From Gloeothece verrucosa PCC 7822 (GTDB lineage Bacteria > Cyanobacteriota > Cyanobacteriia > Cyanobacteriales > Microcystaceae), in assembly GCF_000147335.1 (NCBI RefSeq), contig NC_014501.1:4356001-4420000 (forward strand): a stretch of DNA of 64,000 bases, given 5' to 3'. The position numbers and the translations under genes were made by a program. Of this stretch, positions 8,462 through 18,634 are shown in pieces. Within the stretch, counting starts at the first letter, position 1. Every line of letters begins with the position of its first letter. The notes under the pieces were generated by a model. That model made no database searches. It saw only the letters and a program-made list of their open reading frames with translations, and was not told where the DNA came from.

Positions 8462-10528
8462 ATGAATATTAAAAATAATCCCCTAGAAAAAAATAATTTA
8501 GCGAAATATTTGGAAGACATTCTTAATGAAAAACTTCCTAATAAACTTATAGAAGAAAATCAGGGAAATACTGGGCAAAAACTCAATATCAAGGCTTATG
8601 TGTACCCATTTTCCCGAAAAATTAAAATAGATATAAGTTTAAAAAATCAACAGAGCAATCAACAAAGCAATCAACAGAGCAATCAACAGAGCAATCAACA
8701 GAGCAATCAACAGAGTAATCAACAGAGTAATCAACAGAGTAATCAACAGAGTAATCAACAGAGCAATCAACAGAGTAATCAACAGAGTAATCAACAGAGT
8801 AATCAACAGAGTAATCAACAGAGCGATCAAGATAAACGCTTTGCAATCAGAGAAAAGATAGATTTTATTACTTCAAGAACTCGTCTGATTATCATATCTT
8901 TTATTACCTCATATCATCTTGATGAATATGAAACTTTAACAATCCTCATTAAACAAGGAGAAGACCTACTTCATCAATCAACAATCGATTTAAAACCTAA
9001 ACTATATCTTGATTTAAATAACTTTGATAAATTAATTCCAATTTTTAATAAGAAAATAGATGTTCTATTAGAGGAGTATAAAACTCTCAGGCAAGAATTC
9101 TTGAATACAAGTTCTAGTGTAACTAATATTTTTTATTATGGCTTAGGTGGCTTAGGTATTGCATTTGTTGCTATTCAAGGTATTTTAGCTCAAATAAATA
9201 CTATAATAAACTCTAATTCTTTAAATATTGAACAGGTTAATTCTTTGAAATTATTCTTGTTTATTTTATTGGTTTTGTTTGTCCCCTCGATCTGTATCGT
9301 TCTTATTTTTAAATGGCTGTCAAAAATGCGAAGTATTGGTTATATTACTGGTTATATTACTAGATTAGAATTAGAAATTAATCGAGCTTTTAAAAAATTT
9401 GGACTTATAGATAAAAAAGATTTTTTTCAAGATTATGAACTTAATCTAGGGTGGGAAACTGATATCAGAAGAGTTCGTCAGGAGTCTCTAAATTTATATA
9501 TAGTATATGGCAATAAGCATATCTATTCAATGATTCTGTTTTTTGGTTTGGTTGCATTTTTTTCTCAATTTTTAGCTTTATTTATTATTGGATTACAAGA
9601 ATTATTGTATTTGGTATTATTTGTAATTACTTCAATTTTGTATGCTGTAGCTTTAATATGTATTTCAAAAGAACTACAATTTATTGAATCCTCGTATTTT
9701 GCTCTTTTATTTAATGATGTAACTAAATTAAATCATCCAAACAAAAGGATTAAAAACATAAATAACCAAATCGGGTTTTGCTTATATATTTTATATTTGG
9801 GAGTTTTATTGATTTGTTTGGTTTTAAATCAAATTGGAGTATGTAGTGTATTAAATGGAGAGTTAGGCAGAACTCAAATCGCTAAAATTAAACAGGAAAT
9901 AATCGTCAATAAATATCAAGAAAGTATAAATAAAATTATTGTAAAAGAACAAGGAGATACATTACAACAACCAAAATTAAATTTATTAAAAGGCTTAACC
10001 TATTCAGCCTTTAAAGAATTAGAGAGTTTAGATAAAAACTCTTCTTCAATAAACCCACATCTTAAAGTAGGGTTTATTTCAATTCCTTTAAAAGCAGTTT
10101 ACTCTGGAAAAAATGAAGGTAAAAAATCTATTCTGCAATATTTACAAGATTTAAGTTTATTAAATCAATTAGATTTTTCTAATGTCGATTTGCAAAATAT
10201 CCCTTTAAATAACTTAAATTTATCTAAGATTAAACTTTCAGGTGCTAACTTATCAGGTGCTGACTTATCAAATGCTGACTTATCAGGTGCTAACTTATCA
10301 AATGCTAACTTAACTAATGCTGAGGTAAATAATACTAATTTTTATAAAGCTATCCTCGAGAATGTTAAAGGCTTAAAAGTGAACACAGCAAAAAGCCAAG
10401 GTGCTATTTTCTGCGGCGCAAAATTGCCAAATAAAATGCAAAATGAGGATGTAAAAGATGCCAATTGTAAAATTGATAAATTTTTAGGTGTCAAGTCCGA
10501 GGAAAAACTCCTAAAACCCAACACCTAA
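8462..10528 (+). CDS. Membrane protein with Asn-Gln-Gln-Ser repeats and C-terminal pentapeptide repeats
   Basis: A 688-aa protein I cannot assign to a named family. In order: a polar N-terminus (1-61); 15 perfect Asn-Gln-Gln-Ser tetrapeptides (62-121); a soluble helical region; two hydrophobic segments at about 218-245 and 260-285; a further hydrophobic pair at about 350-400; another near 440-460; a second soluble region; and pentapeptide repeats of the A(N/D)LS type near 590-625 (SGANLSGADLSNADLSGANL). Pentapeptide repeats form a right-handed beta helix and often mediate protein contacts. It is a stand-alone gene with codon use much more AT-rich than the dnaK gene beside it, which suggests transfer. 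Function unknown. Confidence 0.8.
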   Translation: MNIKNNPLEKNNLAKYLEDILNEKLPNKLIEENQGNTGQKLNIKAYVYPFSRKIKIDISLKNQQSNQQSNQQSNQQSNQQSNQQSNQQSNQQSNQQSNQQSNQQSNQQSNQQSNQQSNQQSDQDKRFAIREKIDFITSRTRLIIISFITSYHLDEYETLTILIKQGEDLLHQSTIDLKPKLYLDLNNFDKLIPIFNKKIDVLLEEYKTLRQEFLNTSSSVTNIFYYGLGGLGIAFVAIQGILAQINTIINSNSLNIEQVNSLKLFLFILLVLFVPSICIVLIFKWLSKMRSIGYITGYITRLELEINRAFKKFGLIDKKDFFQDYELNLGWETDIRRVRQESLNLYIVYGNKHIYSMILFFGLVAFFSQFLALFIIGLQELLYLVLFVITSILYAVALICISKELQFIESSYFALLFNDVTKLNHPNKRIKNINNQIGFCLYILYLGVLLICLVLNQIGVCSVLNGELGRTQIAKIKQEIIVNKYQESINKIIVKEQGDTLQQPKLNLLKGLTYSAFKELESLDKNSSSINPHLKVGFISIPLKAVYSGKNEGKKSILQYLQDLSLLNQLDFSNVDLQNIPLNNLNLSKIKLSGANLSGADLSNADLSGANLSNANLTNAEVNNTNFYKAILENVKGLKVNTAKSQGAIFCGAKLPNKMQNEDVKDANCKIDKFLGVKSEEKLLKPNT
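8645..8824 (+). repeat. 15-copy 12-bp tandem repeat inside a coding region
   Basis: Fifteen contiguous copies of AATCAACAGAG(C/T), with one variant base in copy 2. Each copy encodes Asn-Gln-Gln-Ser. Copies 6-10 and 11-15 share the same pattern of four T-ending units then one C-ending unit, so a 60-bp block was itself duplicated. Because 12 is a multiple of 3, changes in copy number keep the frame. Confidence 0.97.
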
Positions 10529-10562
10529 AACTTATTTATAGATTATTGCCGCACATTAAAGC

Positions 10563-12485
10563 TTACTTGGTTTCAGAGAATTCAGCATCGATGACATCAT
10601 CACCGCCGCCAGAAGACCCTGTAGAACCACCAGAAGCACCACCATTAGGGCCAGCACCATCACCCGGGGCACCAGTAGCACCCGCTTGTTGATAGATGCT
10701 AGTGCCGATACTGTACAGCACTTGTTGTAACTCAGGCATTAAAGTCTTGATTTGATTATCATCGTCTTTTTGCAGAGCGTCTTTGAGGTCTTTAATTAAC
10801 CCTTCAGCCTTGGTTTTATCAGCCGCAGACACTTTATCCCCGAGTTCTTTAATTTGCTTCTCAGCTTGATAAACTAGAGAATCAGCTTGGTTCTTGCGGT
10901 CAATGCGCTCACGACGTTCTTTGTCAGTCGTCGCATTATTTTCCGCCTCTTTAACCATGCGCTCAACTTCATTTTGTGGCAGAGTAGAAGCCCCAGTAAT
11001 ACTGATCGACTGTTCTTTACCGGTACCCTTATCTTTAGCGGTGACATTGAGAATACCGTTAGCATCAATATCAAAGGTTACTTCAATTTGAGGCACACCG
11101 CGAGGAGCCGGGGGAATTCCATCTAGACGGAAGGTTCCCAAACTCTTGTTATCTCTGGCCATTTCCCGTTCACCCTGTAGAATATGAATTTCTACATTGG
11201 TTTGAGCATCAACCGCAGTGGAGAATACTTCGGATTTTTTGGTGGGAATGGTGGTATTGCGGGGGATAATTTTGGTCATTACGCCGCCGAGGGTTTCTAC
11301 GCCCAAAGACAGAGGAGTTACGTCTAACAGCAGGATGTCTTTAACTTCTCCAGCAAGAACACCGCCTTGAATTGCCGCACCAACCGCTACTACTTCATCA
11401 GGGTTAACGCCTTGGTTCGGTTCTTTCCCGAGGACTTTCTTAACCAACTCTTGGACGGCGGGAATACGGGTAGAACCTCCGACCAAAACCACTTCATTGA
11501 GGGCACTCTTGTCAATTTTGGCATCCCGAATTGCATTTTCAACCGGCACGCGGCAACGATCGATGAGATCCGAGCAAAGTTCTTCAAATTTGGCTCTAGT
11601 CAAGGTGCGGTCTAAATGTTTAGGACCTTCTTGAGTAGCGGTAATGAAGGGGAGGTTAATTTCCGCTTGAGTCACGCTAGACAATTCAATTTTGGCTTTT
11701 TCTGCGGCTTCGGTTAACCGTTGTAAAGCTTGCTTGTCTTGGCGTAGATCAATGCCTTCATCTTTTTTAAATTCTTCAGCCAAAAAGTCTACAATCTTTT
11801 TGTCGAAGTCATCACCGCCGAGGTGAGTATCTCCAGAAGTGGCTAATACTTCAAACACGCCATCACCCACTTCTAGGATAGAAACGTCAAATGTACCGCC
11901 CCCTAAGTCAAATACAAGGATCGTTTCATTACTCTTCTTGTCTAACCCGTAAGCTAAAGCGGCGGCAGTCGGTTCGTTAATGATCCGCTTAACTTCGATA
12001 CCGGCAATTTTTCCTGCGTCTTTGGTAGCTTGACGTTGAGAGTCATTGAAATAGGCAGGAACGGTAATTACTGCTTCGGTAACAGTTTCTCCCAAATATT
12101 TACTTGCATCTTCTACCAGTTTCCGCAACACTTGGGCAGAAATTTCTTCAGGGGCAAATTGCTTTTCTTGTGCCGGACAATCTAATTTAACGTTCCCATT
12201 ACTATCCCGTAAAACTTTATAGGATACTTCGGTAGCTTCAGTAGTCACTTCGTCGAATTTCCGTCCTATGAAGCGTTTGACGGAGTAAAAGGTATTTTGC
12301 GGGTTCATTACCGCTTGACGTTTGGCGATTTGTCCTACTAAGCGATCGCCATTTTTCGCATAAGCTACAACTGAGGGTGTAGTACGAAACCCTTCTGCGT
12401 TAGCAATGACAGTTGGTTTTCCCCCTTCCATTACCGCTACGCAAGAGTTTGTCGTACCTAAGTCTATTCCAACCACTTTACCCAT
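10563..12485 (-). CDS. dnaK: Chaperone DnaK (Hsp70)
   Basis: A full-length 640-aa Hsp70. The nucleotide-binding domain starts [14 protein letters not shown] and contains the phosphate loops [10 protein letters not shown] and [10 protein letters not shown]. The substrate-binding domain follows the [11 protein letters not shown] linker region, and the protein ends in a Gly-rich tail and DDVIDAEF, typical of DnaK. It folds and refolds proteins with DnaJ and GrpE, neither of which is next to it here. Cyanobacteria have several DnaK paralogues; length and tail suggest the main housekeeping type, similar to DnaK2, but I cannot settle that by eye. No CIRCE operator is seen upstream. Confidence 0.97.
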   Translation of the reverse strand: MGKVVGIDLGTTNSCVAVMEGGKPTVIANAEGFRTTPSVVAYAKNGDRLVGQIAKRQAVMNPQNTFYSVKRFIGRKFDEVTTEATEVSYKVLRDSNGNVKLDCPAQEKQFAPEEISAQVLRKLVEDASKYLGETVTEAVITVPAYFNDSQRQATKDAGKIAGIEVKRIINEPTAAALAYGLDKKSNETILVFDLGGGTFDVSILEVGDGVFEVLATSGDTHLGGDDFDKKIVDFLAEEFKKDEGIDLRQDKQALQRLTEAAEKAKIELSSVTQAEINLPFITATQEGPKHLDRTLTRAKFEELCSDLIDRCRVPVENAIRDAKIDKSALNEVVLVGGSTRIPAVQELVKKVLGKEPNQGVNPDEVVAVGAAIQGGVLAGEVKDILLLDVTPLSLGVETLGGVMTKIIPRNTTIPTKKSEVFSTAVDAQTNVEIHILQGEREMARDNKSLGTFRLDGIPPAPRGVPQIEVTFDIDANGILNVTAKDKGTGKEQSISITGASTLPQNEVERMVKEAENNATTDKERRERIDRKNQADSLVYQAEKQIKELGDKVSAADKTKAEGLIKDLKDALQKDDDNQIKTLMPELQQVLYSIGTSIYQQAGATGAPGDGAGPNGGASGGSTGSSGGGDDVIDAEFSETK

Positions 12486-12669
12486 AAGATAGCTGCTCCC
12501 ATCTAATTAACTATAAGAACTTTTCAATGATGAACTGTATCAACTGTATGAATGATTTTTATCGCCGCAGATCAGTTACTCATTTATCTATAGTGTGACG
12601 GGAGTCGGCATCTCTTTGGTAGTGTAGTTTTCCGAACCTACAAGGACGGTTTTTGAAGTTAAGTCTCCT

Positions 12670-13167
12670 CTATTCCTGGTCTTTATAAAATAAGACTAAC
12701 GTGGGCAGGGCAAGTCCCAGGGATAGCCCTAGGGTCATCAAAATGGCTTTAGTGGCTGTGGCGAGGGTATTGGCTACTAGAGGTAAAGAGGCTTTTGCCC
12801 CCACAGAAACGATTTGAATTAAACCACTACAAGCCTCAAAAACAAACATTCCTGGAATCATCCCCACCACTGCCCCAAAGGCGATAGCGGCTGAGGGCGC
12901 ATGAAATCTTCGAGAAAAATACATGGTCATTAAACCAACTGTGGTGGAGGCGATCAGGTTGCCCCAGATAATGCCCGGACTGCTTTGAATACAGAGCCAT
13001 CTTGCTCCATGACCCACCATCCCGCACAAAATACAAGCCCATAACATTTTTTTGGGTACATTAAATGATATGGCGAAACCGGCAGCGACTAGGCCAGCAA
13101 AAAAGATATCTTCCGGCAGAGTTAAGGGGGGAATGCTACTGGTTACAGGGATTAAATTATTGGTCAT
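12670..13167 (-). CDS. ThrE-family exporter, small subunit (YjjB/DUF3815-like)
   Basis: A 165-aa membrane protein with four to five hydrophobic segments and the family segment PSAAIAFGAVVGMIPGMF followed by AxxGLIQI. It is the C-terminal half of threonine/serine exporter-type proteins, encoded separately as in YjjB. It lies 35 bp downstream of the large-subunit gene on the same strand, so the two form an operon and probably one transporter for amino acids or dicarboxylates. The actual substrate cannot be inferred. Confidence 0.8.
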   Translation of the reverse strand: MTNNLIPVTSSIPPLTLPEDIFFAGLVAAGFAISFNVPKKMLWACILCGMVGHGARWLCIQSSPGIIWGNLIASTTVGLMTMYFSRRFHAPSAAIAFGAVVGMIPGMFVFEACSGLIQIVSVGAKASLPLVANTLATATKAILMTLGLSLGLALPTLVLFYKDQE

Positions 13168-13202
13168 AGCCGCCGCTAGTAATAGCCCAAAAGTAATGGC
13201 AC

Positions 13203-13946
13203 TTAAGATGACGAGAGACTTAACCCTAGACGGGCGATCCCCACGAGAATATGATTTTCTACTAAGTCTAAAATCCCATTAATTAAATGCACGCCAGGTA
13301 CTAGCATCATTGAGGGTACTAATAAACAAATAGCACTGGTGGTGGTCCAGTTTAGTTGAATGGCTACGCCGCTAATAATACCCCCCGCAAAAGCTACTAT
13401 AAAAGTTATCAGAAAAAGATTAAATTTTCTCGCGGCCAGTTCTTGCCGCACTATTGTCCCAAAGGCTGTTGCCACACCCGTAATCAGACAAGTTTGCCAG
13501 TCTCCTTGAAAAATTCGTGCTAAACTTCCTGCCGCTATGGCTAACATCAAAACTACTAAAAAGCGTGAGTAAGAAGCAGAAATTTTGGCGATTTTTTCTA
13601 ATTCTTCGAGGGCTTGTTCGAGGCTTTTCTGTCCCTGTTTAATTTGCTCGAGCAGACGAAAAATTTGTGTGATCACTGCCATGTTAATACTCATAACAGG
13701 GATAGATTTACTGAATCTTGAAGCAAACTCATTTCCGTTTTTTGTGGTTAGTGTGATGGCTTTATAATCGACAAATAGCCGCGCTTCTAGACGGAATTTA
13801 GCCGCGAGTCCATCAATGGCCCGATAAACTCGTTCGGTAGCGGCGCTGTATTGTACGAGTAATCTCGCCACTAAAAGCATCAGGTGGAATTGTTGGTCTA
13901 AGTATTCAGGTTGATTACCCAGAAGTTGCTCTTGCTCTATGGTCAT
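13203..13946 (-). CDS. ThrE-family exporter, large subunit (YjjP/DUF1212-like)
   Basis: A 247-aa protein: a soluble N-terminal domain (about 1-120) with the ATERVYRAIDGLA and KAITLTTKNGNE segments typical of DUF1212, then four to five membrane helices. In YjjP/YjjB systems the two subunits form an exporter (succinate in Escherichia coli); single-chain homologues export threonine and serine in Corynebacterium. Here the two halves are separate adjacent genes. Confidence in the family is good; the substrate is unknown. Confidence 0.82.
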   Translation of the reverse strand: MTIEQEQLLGNQPEYLDQQFHLMLLVARLLVQYSAATERVYRAIDGLAAKFRLEARLFVDYKAITLTTKNGNEFASRFSKSIPVMSINMAVITQIFRLLEQIKQGQKSLEQALEELEKIAKISASYSRFLVVLMLAIAAGSLARIFQGDWQTCLITGVATAFGTIVRQELAARKFNLFLITFIVAFAGGIISGVAIQLNWTTTSAICLLVPSMMLVPGVHLINGILDLVENHILVGIARLGLSLSSS

Positions 13947-14142
13947 CTTTAAAGATTTTTAATAGTACCTGGCCCAAAGAACTTGTAATCTTAAACTTAT
14001 TATGTGCTAAGGTAAGAGCAGAGAGTAAAAATCGTTGAGTCAGTTTGTTCACAGTATTATCGATGAAACCGTTTGATATTGGCAGGCTAGTCTCCAGAAT
14101 TTTTCATCTCGCTACACAATTATTGGGTTAAGGAGACAATCA

Positions 14143-14451
14143 ATGTCAATTTATGTAGGAAATCTTCCCTTCGAGGTGGAAGAAGACAACCTTAATGAAG
14201 TATTTGCCGAATATGGCAAAGTTAAGCGAGTTTATATGCCTGTTGACCGAGATACCGGCCGTCGTCGCGGCTTTGGCTTTGTAGAAATGGAAACATCCGC
14301 TCAAGAAGATTCTGCTATTACCGCTTTAGATGGCGCAGAATGGATGGGTAAACAACTCAAAGTTAATAAAGCCAGAGAAAGAGAAAACCGCTCCTCATAC
14401 GGTGGTGGTGGTGGTGGTGGAAGAGGAGACAGACGTAATTCCCGCTACTAA
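14143..14451 (+). CDS. rbp: RNA-binding protein with one RRM and Gly-rich tail (Rbp type)
   Basis: A 102-aa protein with one RNA recognition motif: RNP2 as IYVGNL at the N-terminus and RNP1 as RGFGFVEM near residue 45. A short Gly/Arg/Ser tail (residues about 84-102) includes seven consecutive glycines. Cyanobacterial Rbp proteins of this type are often cold-induced and bind mRNA; some help target photosynthetic mRNAs to thylakoids. A good ribosome site (AAGGAG) lies 8 bases upstream of the ATG. The roughly 195-bp leader has no other gene and may hold cold-responsive control. Confidence 0.92.
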   Translation: MSIYVGNLPFEVEEDNLNEVFAEYGKVKRVYMPVDRDTGRRRGFGFVEMETSAQEDSAITALDGAEWMGKQLKVNKARERENRSSYGGGGGGGRGDRRNSRY

Positions 14452-14538
14452 ACACTCTATCAAAGAATTCTAGATAGTTTTTTTCAAGGGCTTCAGGTGT
14501 TTCCCTGTAAGCCTTTAATTGTTCATTGAGGAAATCTT

Positions 14539-14760
14539 GTGTCAAAACGCCGAAATTTAAAAAAAGAAAAAGCTCAACGTAATCAAGCTTATGCTCGTCA
14601 GTTTCGTCGCAAAACCACCCAAACTTCAGGGGGATGGGGACGAAAAAATCGACAACCCCGTAGCGGCAAGCCGGAAGAGTCTACTGATAGCCAAGAAAAA
14701 GACGACAATTATGACAATAGTAAGCGTTTTCCTCTGGGCAACCGCGCTAAAGCGAATTAG
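14539..14760 (+). CDS. Small highly charged hypothetical protein
   Basis: A 73-aa protein starting at GTG 14539 with a GAGG-like ribosome site upstream. It is very basic in its first 50 residues (SKRRNLKKEKAQRNQAYARQ) and acidic/polar afterwards, with no predicted membrane or enzyme motif. It follows the rbp gene by 87 bp on the same strand and may be cotranscribed. Composition suggests RNA or ribosome binding, but this is inference; I do not recognise a family. Confidence 0.6.
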   Translation: MSKRRNLKKEKAQRNQAYARQFRRKTTQTSGGWGRKNRQPRSGKPEESTDSQEKDDNYDNSKRFPLGNRAKAN

Positions 14761-14855
14761 TTACGCTCACAGGGCTTTTTTAGGCACTTAAACGGCTTCA
14801 CCCTTCAGGGAGTGGCTCTAGCGTTGGAGCCATCCCGCGTGCTTTAAGCTAACTC

Positions 14856-14887
14856 TTGCCTGAGTGCCTGAGTGCATGAGTGCCTCT
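14856..14887. repeat. Short 8-bp tandem repeat
   Basis: Four contiguous octamers close to GTGCCTGA (TTGCCTGA, GTGCCTGA, GTGCATGA, GTGCCTCT). They lie immediately past the stop codon of the Ycf29-like regulator gene. No function is evident. Confidence 0.7.
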
Positions 14888-14889
14888 GT

Positions 14890-15585
14890 CTACTTTGTCA
14901 AACCATGCTTAAGGGCAAAACGCACTAACTCGGTGCGGCTATTGGTTCCGGTTTTACTAAACAAGCGGCTAACATATTTTTCCACATTTCTAACGCTAGT
15001 ATCCAAACGGGCAGCAATTTCCTTATTCATTAACCCTTCTGCGACCAAATCTAAAACACTTTGTTCTCGAGGTGTTAACTCAATTTTAATCGGCGGCGGC
15101 GTAGTGGTTAAATTCTCAGTATGGCCCAATTTTTCTTTAATTTCTCGAATATCTTGAGCAATTTCTGCCAATTGTGCCACATCTGCATTGCCTTGGCTAT
15201 TCACTTTTCGGCGTTCTAATAAATTTTTAACAATAGCTTCTAACTCTTCTGGATCAAAAGGTTTAGAAATATAAGCATCACATCCAGCATTGTAACCTTG
15301 AATACGGTCAGAGGTCATGCCCCTAGCCGTTAAAAATACCACTGGAATCGTCTCATAACGCTGATTTTCTCGTAATTTTTTTAAAAATTGATAGCCGTCC
15401 ACTTCTGGCATCATAATATCAGAAATCACTAAATCCGGCGGATTTTTTTGCAAAAAGTCCCAAGCTTGATGGGCATTACTAGCCACCTGCACTTGAAACT
15501 CATCGCCGTACTCTAGATAAGCTTGTACAGACTCTCTGATTCCGGGTTCATCATCCACTAAAAGGATGCTTGCTTGTTTAGACAT
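14890..15585 (-). CDS. NarL/LuxR-type response regulator, Ycf29-like
   Basis: A 231-aa two-component regulator. The receiver occupies residues about 6-125, with acidic residues D11/D12, phosphoacceptor D56 in DLVISDIMMP and a KPFDPEEL motif. A linker of about 35 residues leads to a LuxR-type helix-turn-helix (about 165-228), with LTPREQSVLDLVAEGLMNKE and SVRNVEKYVSRLF. It resembles the Ycf29 regulators kept in red algal plastids and their cyanobacterial relatives, but a specific orthologue cannot be named. No kinase is adjacent. Confidence 0.9.
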   Translation of the reverse strand: MSKQASILLVDDEPGIRESVQAYLEYGDEFQVQVASNAHQAWDFLQKNPPDLVISDIMMPEVDGYQFLKKLRENQRYETIPVVFLTARGMTSDRIQGYNAGCDAYISKPFDPEELEAIVKNLLERRKVNSQGNADVAQLAEIAQDIREIKEKLGHTENLTTTPPPIKIELTPREQSVLDLVAEGLMNKEIAARLDTSVRNVEKYVSRLFSKTGTNSRTELVRFALKHGLTK

Positions 15586-15623
15586 GATTAGCGTGCGAGA
15601 TTCAAGGGTTGTTTATTTTTATT

Positions 15624-16145
15624 CTACTCTTTACAACCGAGACTATCGCGGGTTGATACTCCTGTAATCGAATTAACGCCATCAGCGCGTTCACACATGA
15701 GAGAAATTTGATAAGTATCGATAACGGCTCCAGTAAAATCTGCCCCGGTAATATCGCTATCATAAAAACGGGTACGAGTAGCGATCGCATCGGTTAAAAT
15801 AGCATCCCTTAAGTCAGCAAAATCCAGGGTTACGCGATCCAACAAAGTGCCGGTTAAATTTGCACCCTTTAAATTGGCATTTAATAAAATCCCTTCTGTC
15901 AAAATCGCATAGGACAGATCAGAATTTTCAAAACTTGCCCCTCGCATATCGGCGGCAGCAAACACAGCCCCCCTTAAATTTTTCTCAGAAAAATCCTGAT
16001 TAGCCAATTGGGAATAAGTATAGTTGACTGTATTATCTTGTGCTAGAGCCGGACGGGCATCCCACAGCACCCATAACAAAGCCAAACCGATTACTAACAG
16101 TAACCCAAATCCACGCCACATGAGCGTTTTCAGCATCTTGATCAT
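15624..16145 (-). CDS. Exported pentapeptide-repeat protein
   Basis: A 173-aa protein with an N-terminal signal or anchor segment (about 10-32, ending ARPALAQ, a likely signal-peptidase site) followed by roughly 20 pentapeptide repeats with the A(D/N)L/F pattern. Such proteins form a right-handed quadrilateral beta helix; in cyanobacteria several are in the thylakoid lumen or periplasm. Two late cysteines could make a disulfide. Its start overlaps the stop of the LCP gene by four bases (ATGA), indicating translational coupling. Function unknown. Confidence 0.85.
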   Translation of the reverse strand: MIKMLKTLMWRGFGLLLVIGLALLWVLWDARPALAQDNTVNYTYSQLANQDFSEKNLRGAVFAAADMRGASFENSDLSYAILTEGILLNANLKGANLTGTLLDRVTLDFADLRDAILTDAIATRTRFYDSDITGADFTGAVIDTYQISLMCERADGVNSITGVSTRDSLGCKE

Positions 16146-17641
16146 GGTCTTTTATCTGCACCGGCATTTTGAAGTTGACTATCATCGAGGAGAATTTGTT
16201 TAGCATCTAGCCCAAGACGAAGGGTCAAATCAGAATCTAAATCTCCTGTAGACGATGCTTCTACTCTACCTATCCCTAACAAACTTTTCAACGATTGAGC
16301 GCCCGATAAATCGCCTTTTTGCACGACAATTTCTGAATCTCGTAGCAACTCATTGGAGTCTTGTATCACATAGACATTATGAAAATCTTGTTTCGCTAAA
16401 TAGTCCACCACACGTTGAGTTAACCCCGGATCATCTGAAGCGTTTTGAATGGCAATGCGAAGACGGTTATGAGGACGGGTTGGCGTTTGAGTGGCGACAG
16501 TAGACGACTGCACCCCGAAATATTCTTGCATAACCCGATCACGCTGGTTATGATAAATAATCCAATAGCTTTTATGTTCTTCAAACTCATCTTTTTTGCT
16601 ATAGCGCCCCGGCAACATCACCATTTTGATATCTTCTCGCTTTAATTCCCGTCCAAAATTAGCCAAGGCCAGCATCTCTTCCAAACTCAGGTTAGTATCT
16701 ATATATTGCTGAACAATCTGCATCGCTTGGGGAATGCGGGGAATCATCGCAGGCGTATAGAGACGTTTTTGTAAAGCTTTTAATAACATTTGTTGGCGTT
16801 GAACTCGGCCAATATCTCCATATTGATCAGTCCGAAAACGGGCGAATTGTTCGGCCCCGTCACCATTAAGGGTTTGCCAACCTTCTTGAAGATTAATTTC
16901 TAGCTTTTGGGTGACATCCCGATAAGACATGGGATGAGGCACAAATACCTCGACTCCTCCCACCAAATTCACTAATTCTATAAAGGCATCAGTGGTAACT
17001 CTTACATAGCGATCAATACTGACATCATTTAAGGTTTTACTTACCACTCTCGCCGCTAAAGCCGGCCCGCCATGCACATTAGCATCATTAATTTTGGTAT
17101 AACCCACCCCGGGAATTTCTACGCGGCTATCCCGAGGAATAGACAACATTCGCACAGAATGATCACTCGGATCAAAGCGCAATAATAACATCGTATCGCT
17201 GCGACCTCCAAAAACTTCTGACGAGCCTTTTTTCGCATTGGGAACGCGATCAATTCCCATGACCAAAACATTAACAGGGCGAGAGATGCGATATTGTAAT
17301 AGAGAATCTAAGCCTTGTAGGTTTCCTTGAATGGGGGGTTTGCCGCTCACAAACCCGACTTTTTGCAATAGCGGGGGAAGCTTAACCGATAGAGGACTCA
17401 CTAAAGTCACACTAGCACCTAACATAGCCGAAATAGCCGCCGTCAGGCTAAAGGTTGCTCCCCACAATAAACCCTTATAAAAAGGCGATAAGCTTTTTGT
17501 CGGACGTGGGGGTTTAGAAAAACTGGGATGACCATTTCCAGCAGGGGGTAAACGGGGGTCATCTATCGTATTTTGATGGGGATAGCTTGGGTTTGTCTGT
17601 GCTTTTGCCTTGCGGGAAAATTTTTCTACACTATTTGCCAT
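16142..17641 (-). CDS. LytR-CpsA-Psr (LCP) family cell-wall glycopolymer transferase
   Basis: A 499-aa envelope protein. The cytosolic N-terminus is about 65 residues, then one membrane helix (about 68-92), then the LCP domain with [13 protein letters not shown], the conserved [11 protein letters not shown] segment and [11 protein letters not shown] further domain near the C-terminus ([20 protein letters not shown]) is a LytR_C domain. LCP enzymes attach glycopolymers from undecaprenyl carriers to peptidoglycan or other acceptors. It is first in a two-gene operon with the pentapeptide protein. The exact glycan is unknown. Confidence 0.9.
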   Translation of the reverse strand: MANSVEKFSRKAKAQTNPSYPHQNTIDDPRLPPAGNGHPSFSKPPRPTKSLSPFYKGLLWGATFSLTAAISAMLGASVTLVSPLSVKLPPLLQKVGFVSGKPPIQGNLQGLDSLLQYRISRPVNVLVMGIDRVPNAKKGSSEVFGGRSDTMLLLRFDPSDHSVRMLSIPRDSRVEIPGVGYTKINDANVHGGPALAARVVSKTLNDVSIDRYVRVTTDAFIELVNLVGGVEVFVPHPMSYRDVTQKLEINLQEGWQTLNGDGAEQFARFRTDQYGDIGRVQRQQMLLKALQKRLYTPAMIPRIPQAMQIVQQYIDTNLSLEEMLALANFGRELKREDIKMVMLPGRYSKKDEFEEHKSYWIIYHNQRDRVMQEYFGVQSSTVATQTPTRPHNRLRIAIQNASDDPGLTQRVVDYLAKQDFHNVYVIQDSNELLRDSEIVVQKGDLSGAQSLKSLLGIGRVEASSTGDLDSDLTLRLGLDAKQILLDDSQLQNAGADKRP

Positions 17642-18172
17642 ACTGACCTCACGACCACTAACTACCCTGCTGAAACTTAGTTATTTGGGTAATCTTCACT
17701 AATCTAGAAGTATAAGAGCCGCGACAAGTTCCTCTAATGCTGAGGTTGACAAAATGTCCCTTTTTTGTCTCAAAACTTTTTGATAATCAGAGCCAAGAAA
17801 TTTTTAGGGTTTAATGACAATCTCTCGATCAATTTACTTAATGTTTTTGCTCCCCGAAAAGACAAAAAATCTTCAGTTAAAATAACTTCATAAATTTTTC
17901 CTTGACTCTTTAGTTTTAATGAGTAAGATAGAGTTAATAGTTTTTGCAACTTATCCTGTTAATCATTAAATATAAGAAGTGACTTAGCTTGAAAACATGA
18001 ATAACGAGCTAATCAATTTCGTCAGTAAAGTATTGCTGTCTGTCAAAAAAAAGAGCTAACAAAAATAACCAGTAACCTGAATCGGGCTGAGGTGAATTGG
18101 GAAAAAAATAACCGAAGTCTATTTTATGCCTGAAAATTTAGCAAGGAGTAACAAAAATGAGTAGGAGGGAAA
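17642..18172. other. Intergenic region, no gene recognised
   Basis: A 531-bp AT-rich gap between the divergent LCP gene and the first patatin-like gene. The longest frames are about 20 codons. Two ribosome-site-like purine tracts (near 18142 and 18162) precede the patatin start. Confidence 0.5.
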
Positions 18173-18634
18173 ATGTTAACAGCATTGAATAAATTTCTCG
18201 GTTGGATGAAGGATAAAAAAATCAGTCTGGTGGTTTGGATTATCCTTTTAATTATTGTTCTGAAAGTTTGGCTAATTCTGCCTCGGGAATTCTGGCAATA
18301 TATATTCTTTATGCGGGTTCCCATTATAGCCAGTCTATCTTTAATCACCTTACCCATAGTAGCGACGACTTTATTGCGCTCTATGCTGAAGAATGTATAC
18401 GTACTTAGGGGAAAATGGCAATTAACCTTTGTCATTATTGGTGCGAACATTGCTGGAATTGCCACAATATTGATTGCCAATACCATATTAATCAATGCGC
18501 CAGATCGTTTTAATCTGACTCATAAATTTGTGATTGAAGATTTGGATACAATATGTATTAGCAATAGTTTTGGCATTACCCACTTGTATTACAGCGACGC
18601 GGCTTTCAATAGAAGAGAGAGAATTAACTGGTAA
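18173..18634 (+). pseudogene. N-terminal membrane part of a frameshifted patatin-like gene
   Basis: This 153-codon frame begins at an ATG preceded by AGGAGG. Its first 120 residues align closely with the N-terminus of the intact neighbour at 20747-23302: FFMRVPIIASLSLITLPI matches FFLRVPILVGLLLVTLPI, and LTFVIIGA is shared. It encodes three hydrophobic segments. At about 18533 homology leaves this frame and continues in the +1 frame (18534 onward). Compared with the neighbour, 14 bp appear to be missing there. After that point the residues here are nonsense and end at 18634. Either the gene is broken or the base sequence has an error. Confidence 0.8.

Noticed and set aside
8645-8824. Possible CRISPR array
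   Set aside because: The units are 12 bp, contiguous and without spacers, and lie inside a coding frame. The heptamer arrays at 24.5 and 36.8 kb also lack spacers.
8622-8846. Long antisense frames (YSVD or LLIT repeats) opposite the NQQS repeat
   Set aside because: They arise automatically because a 12-bp repeat without stops in one frame gives open frames on the other strand. There is no start signal or family.
12486-12669. CIRCE operator upstream of dnaK
   Set aside because: I looked for TTAGCACTC-N9-GAGTGCTAA and found nothing resembling it.
14813-14832. Hairpin TGGCTC/GAGCCA as terminator of the rbp unit
   Set aside because: A six-base-pair stem without any following T-run; too weak to call.
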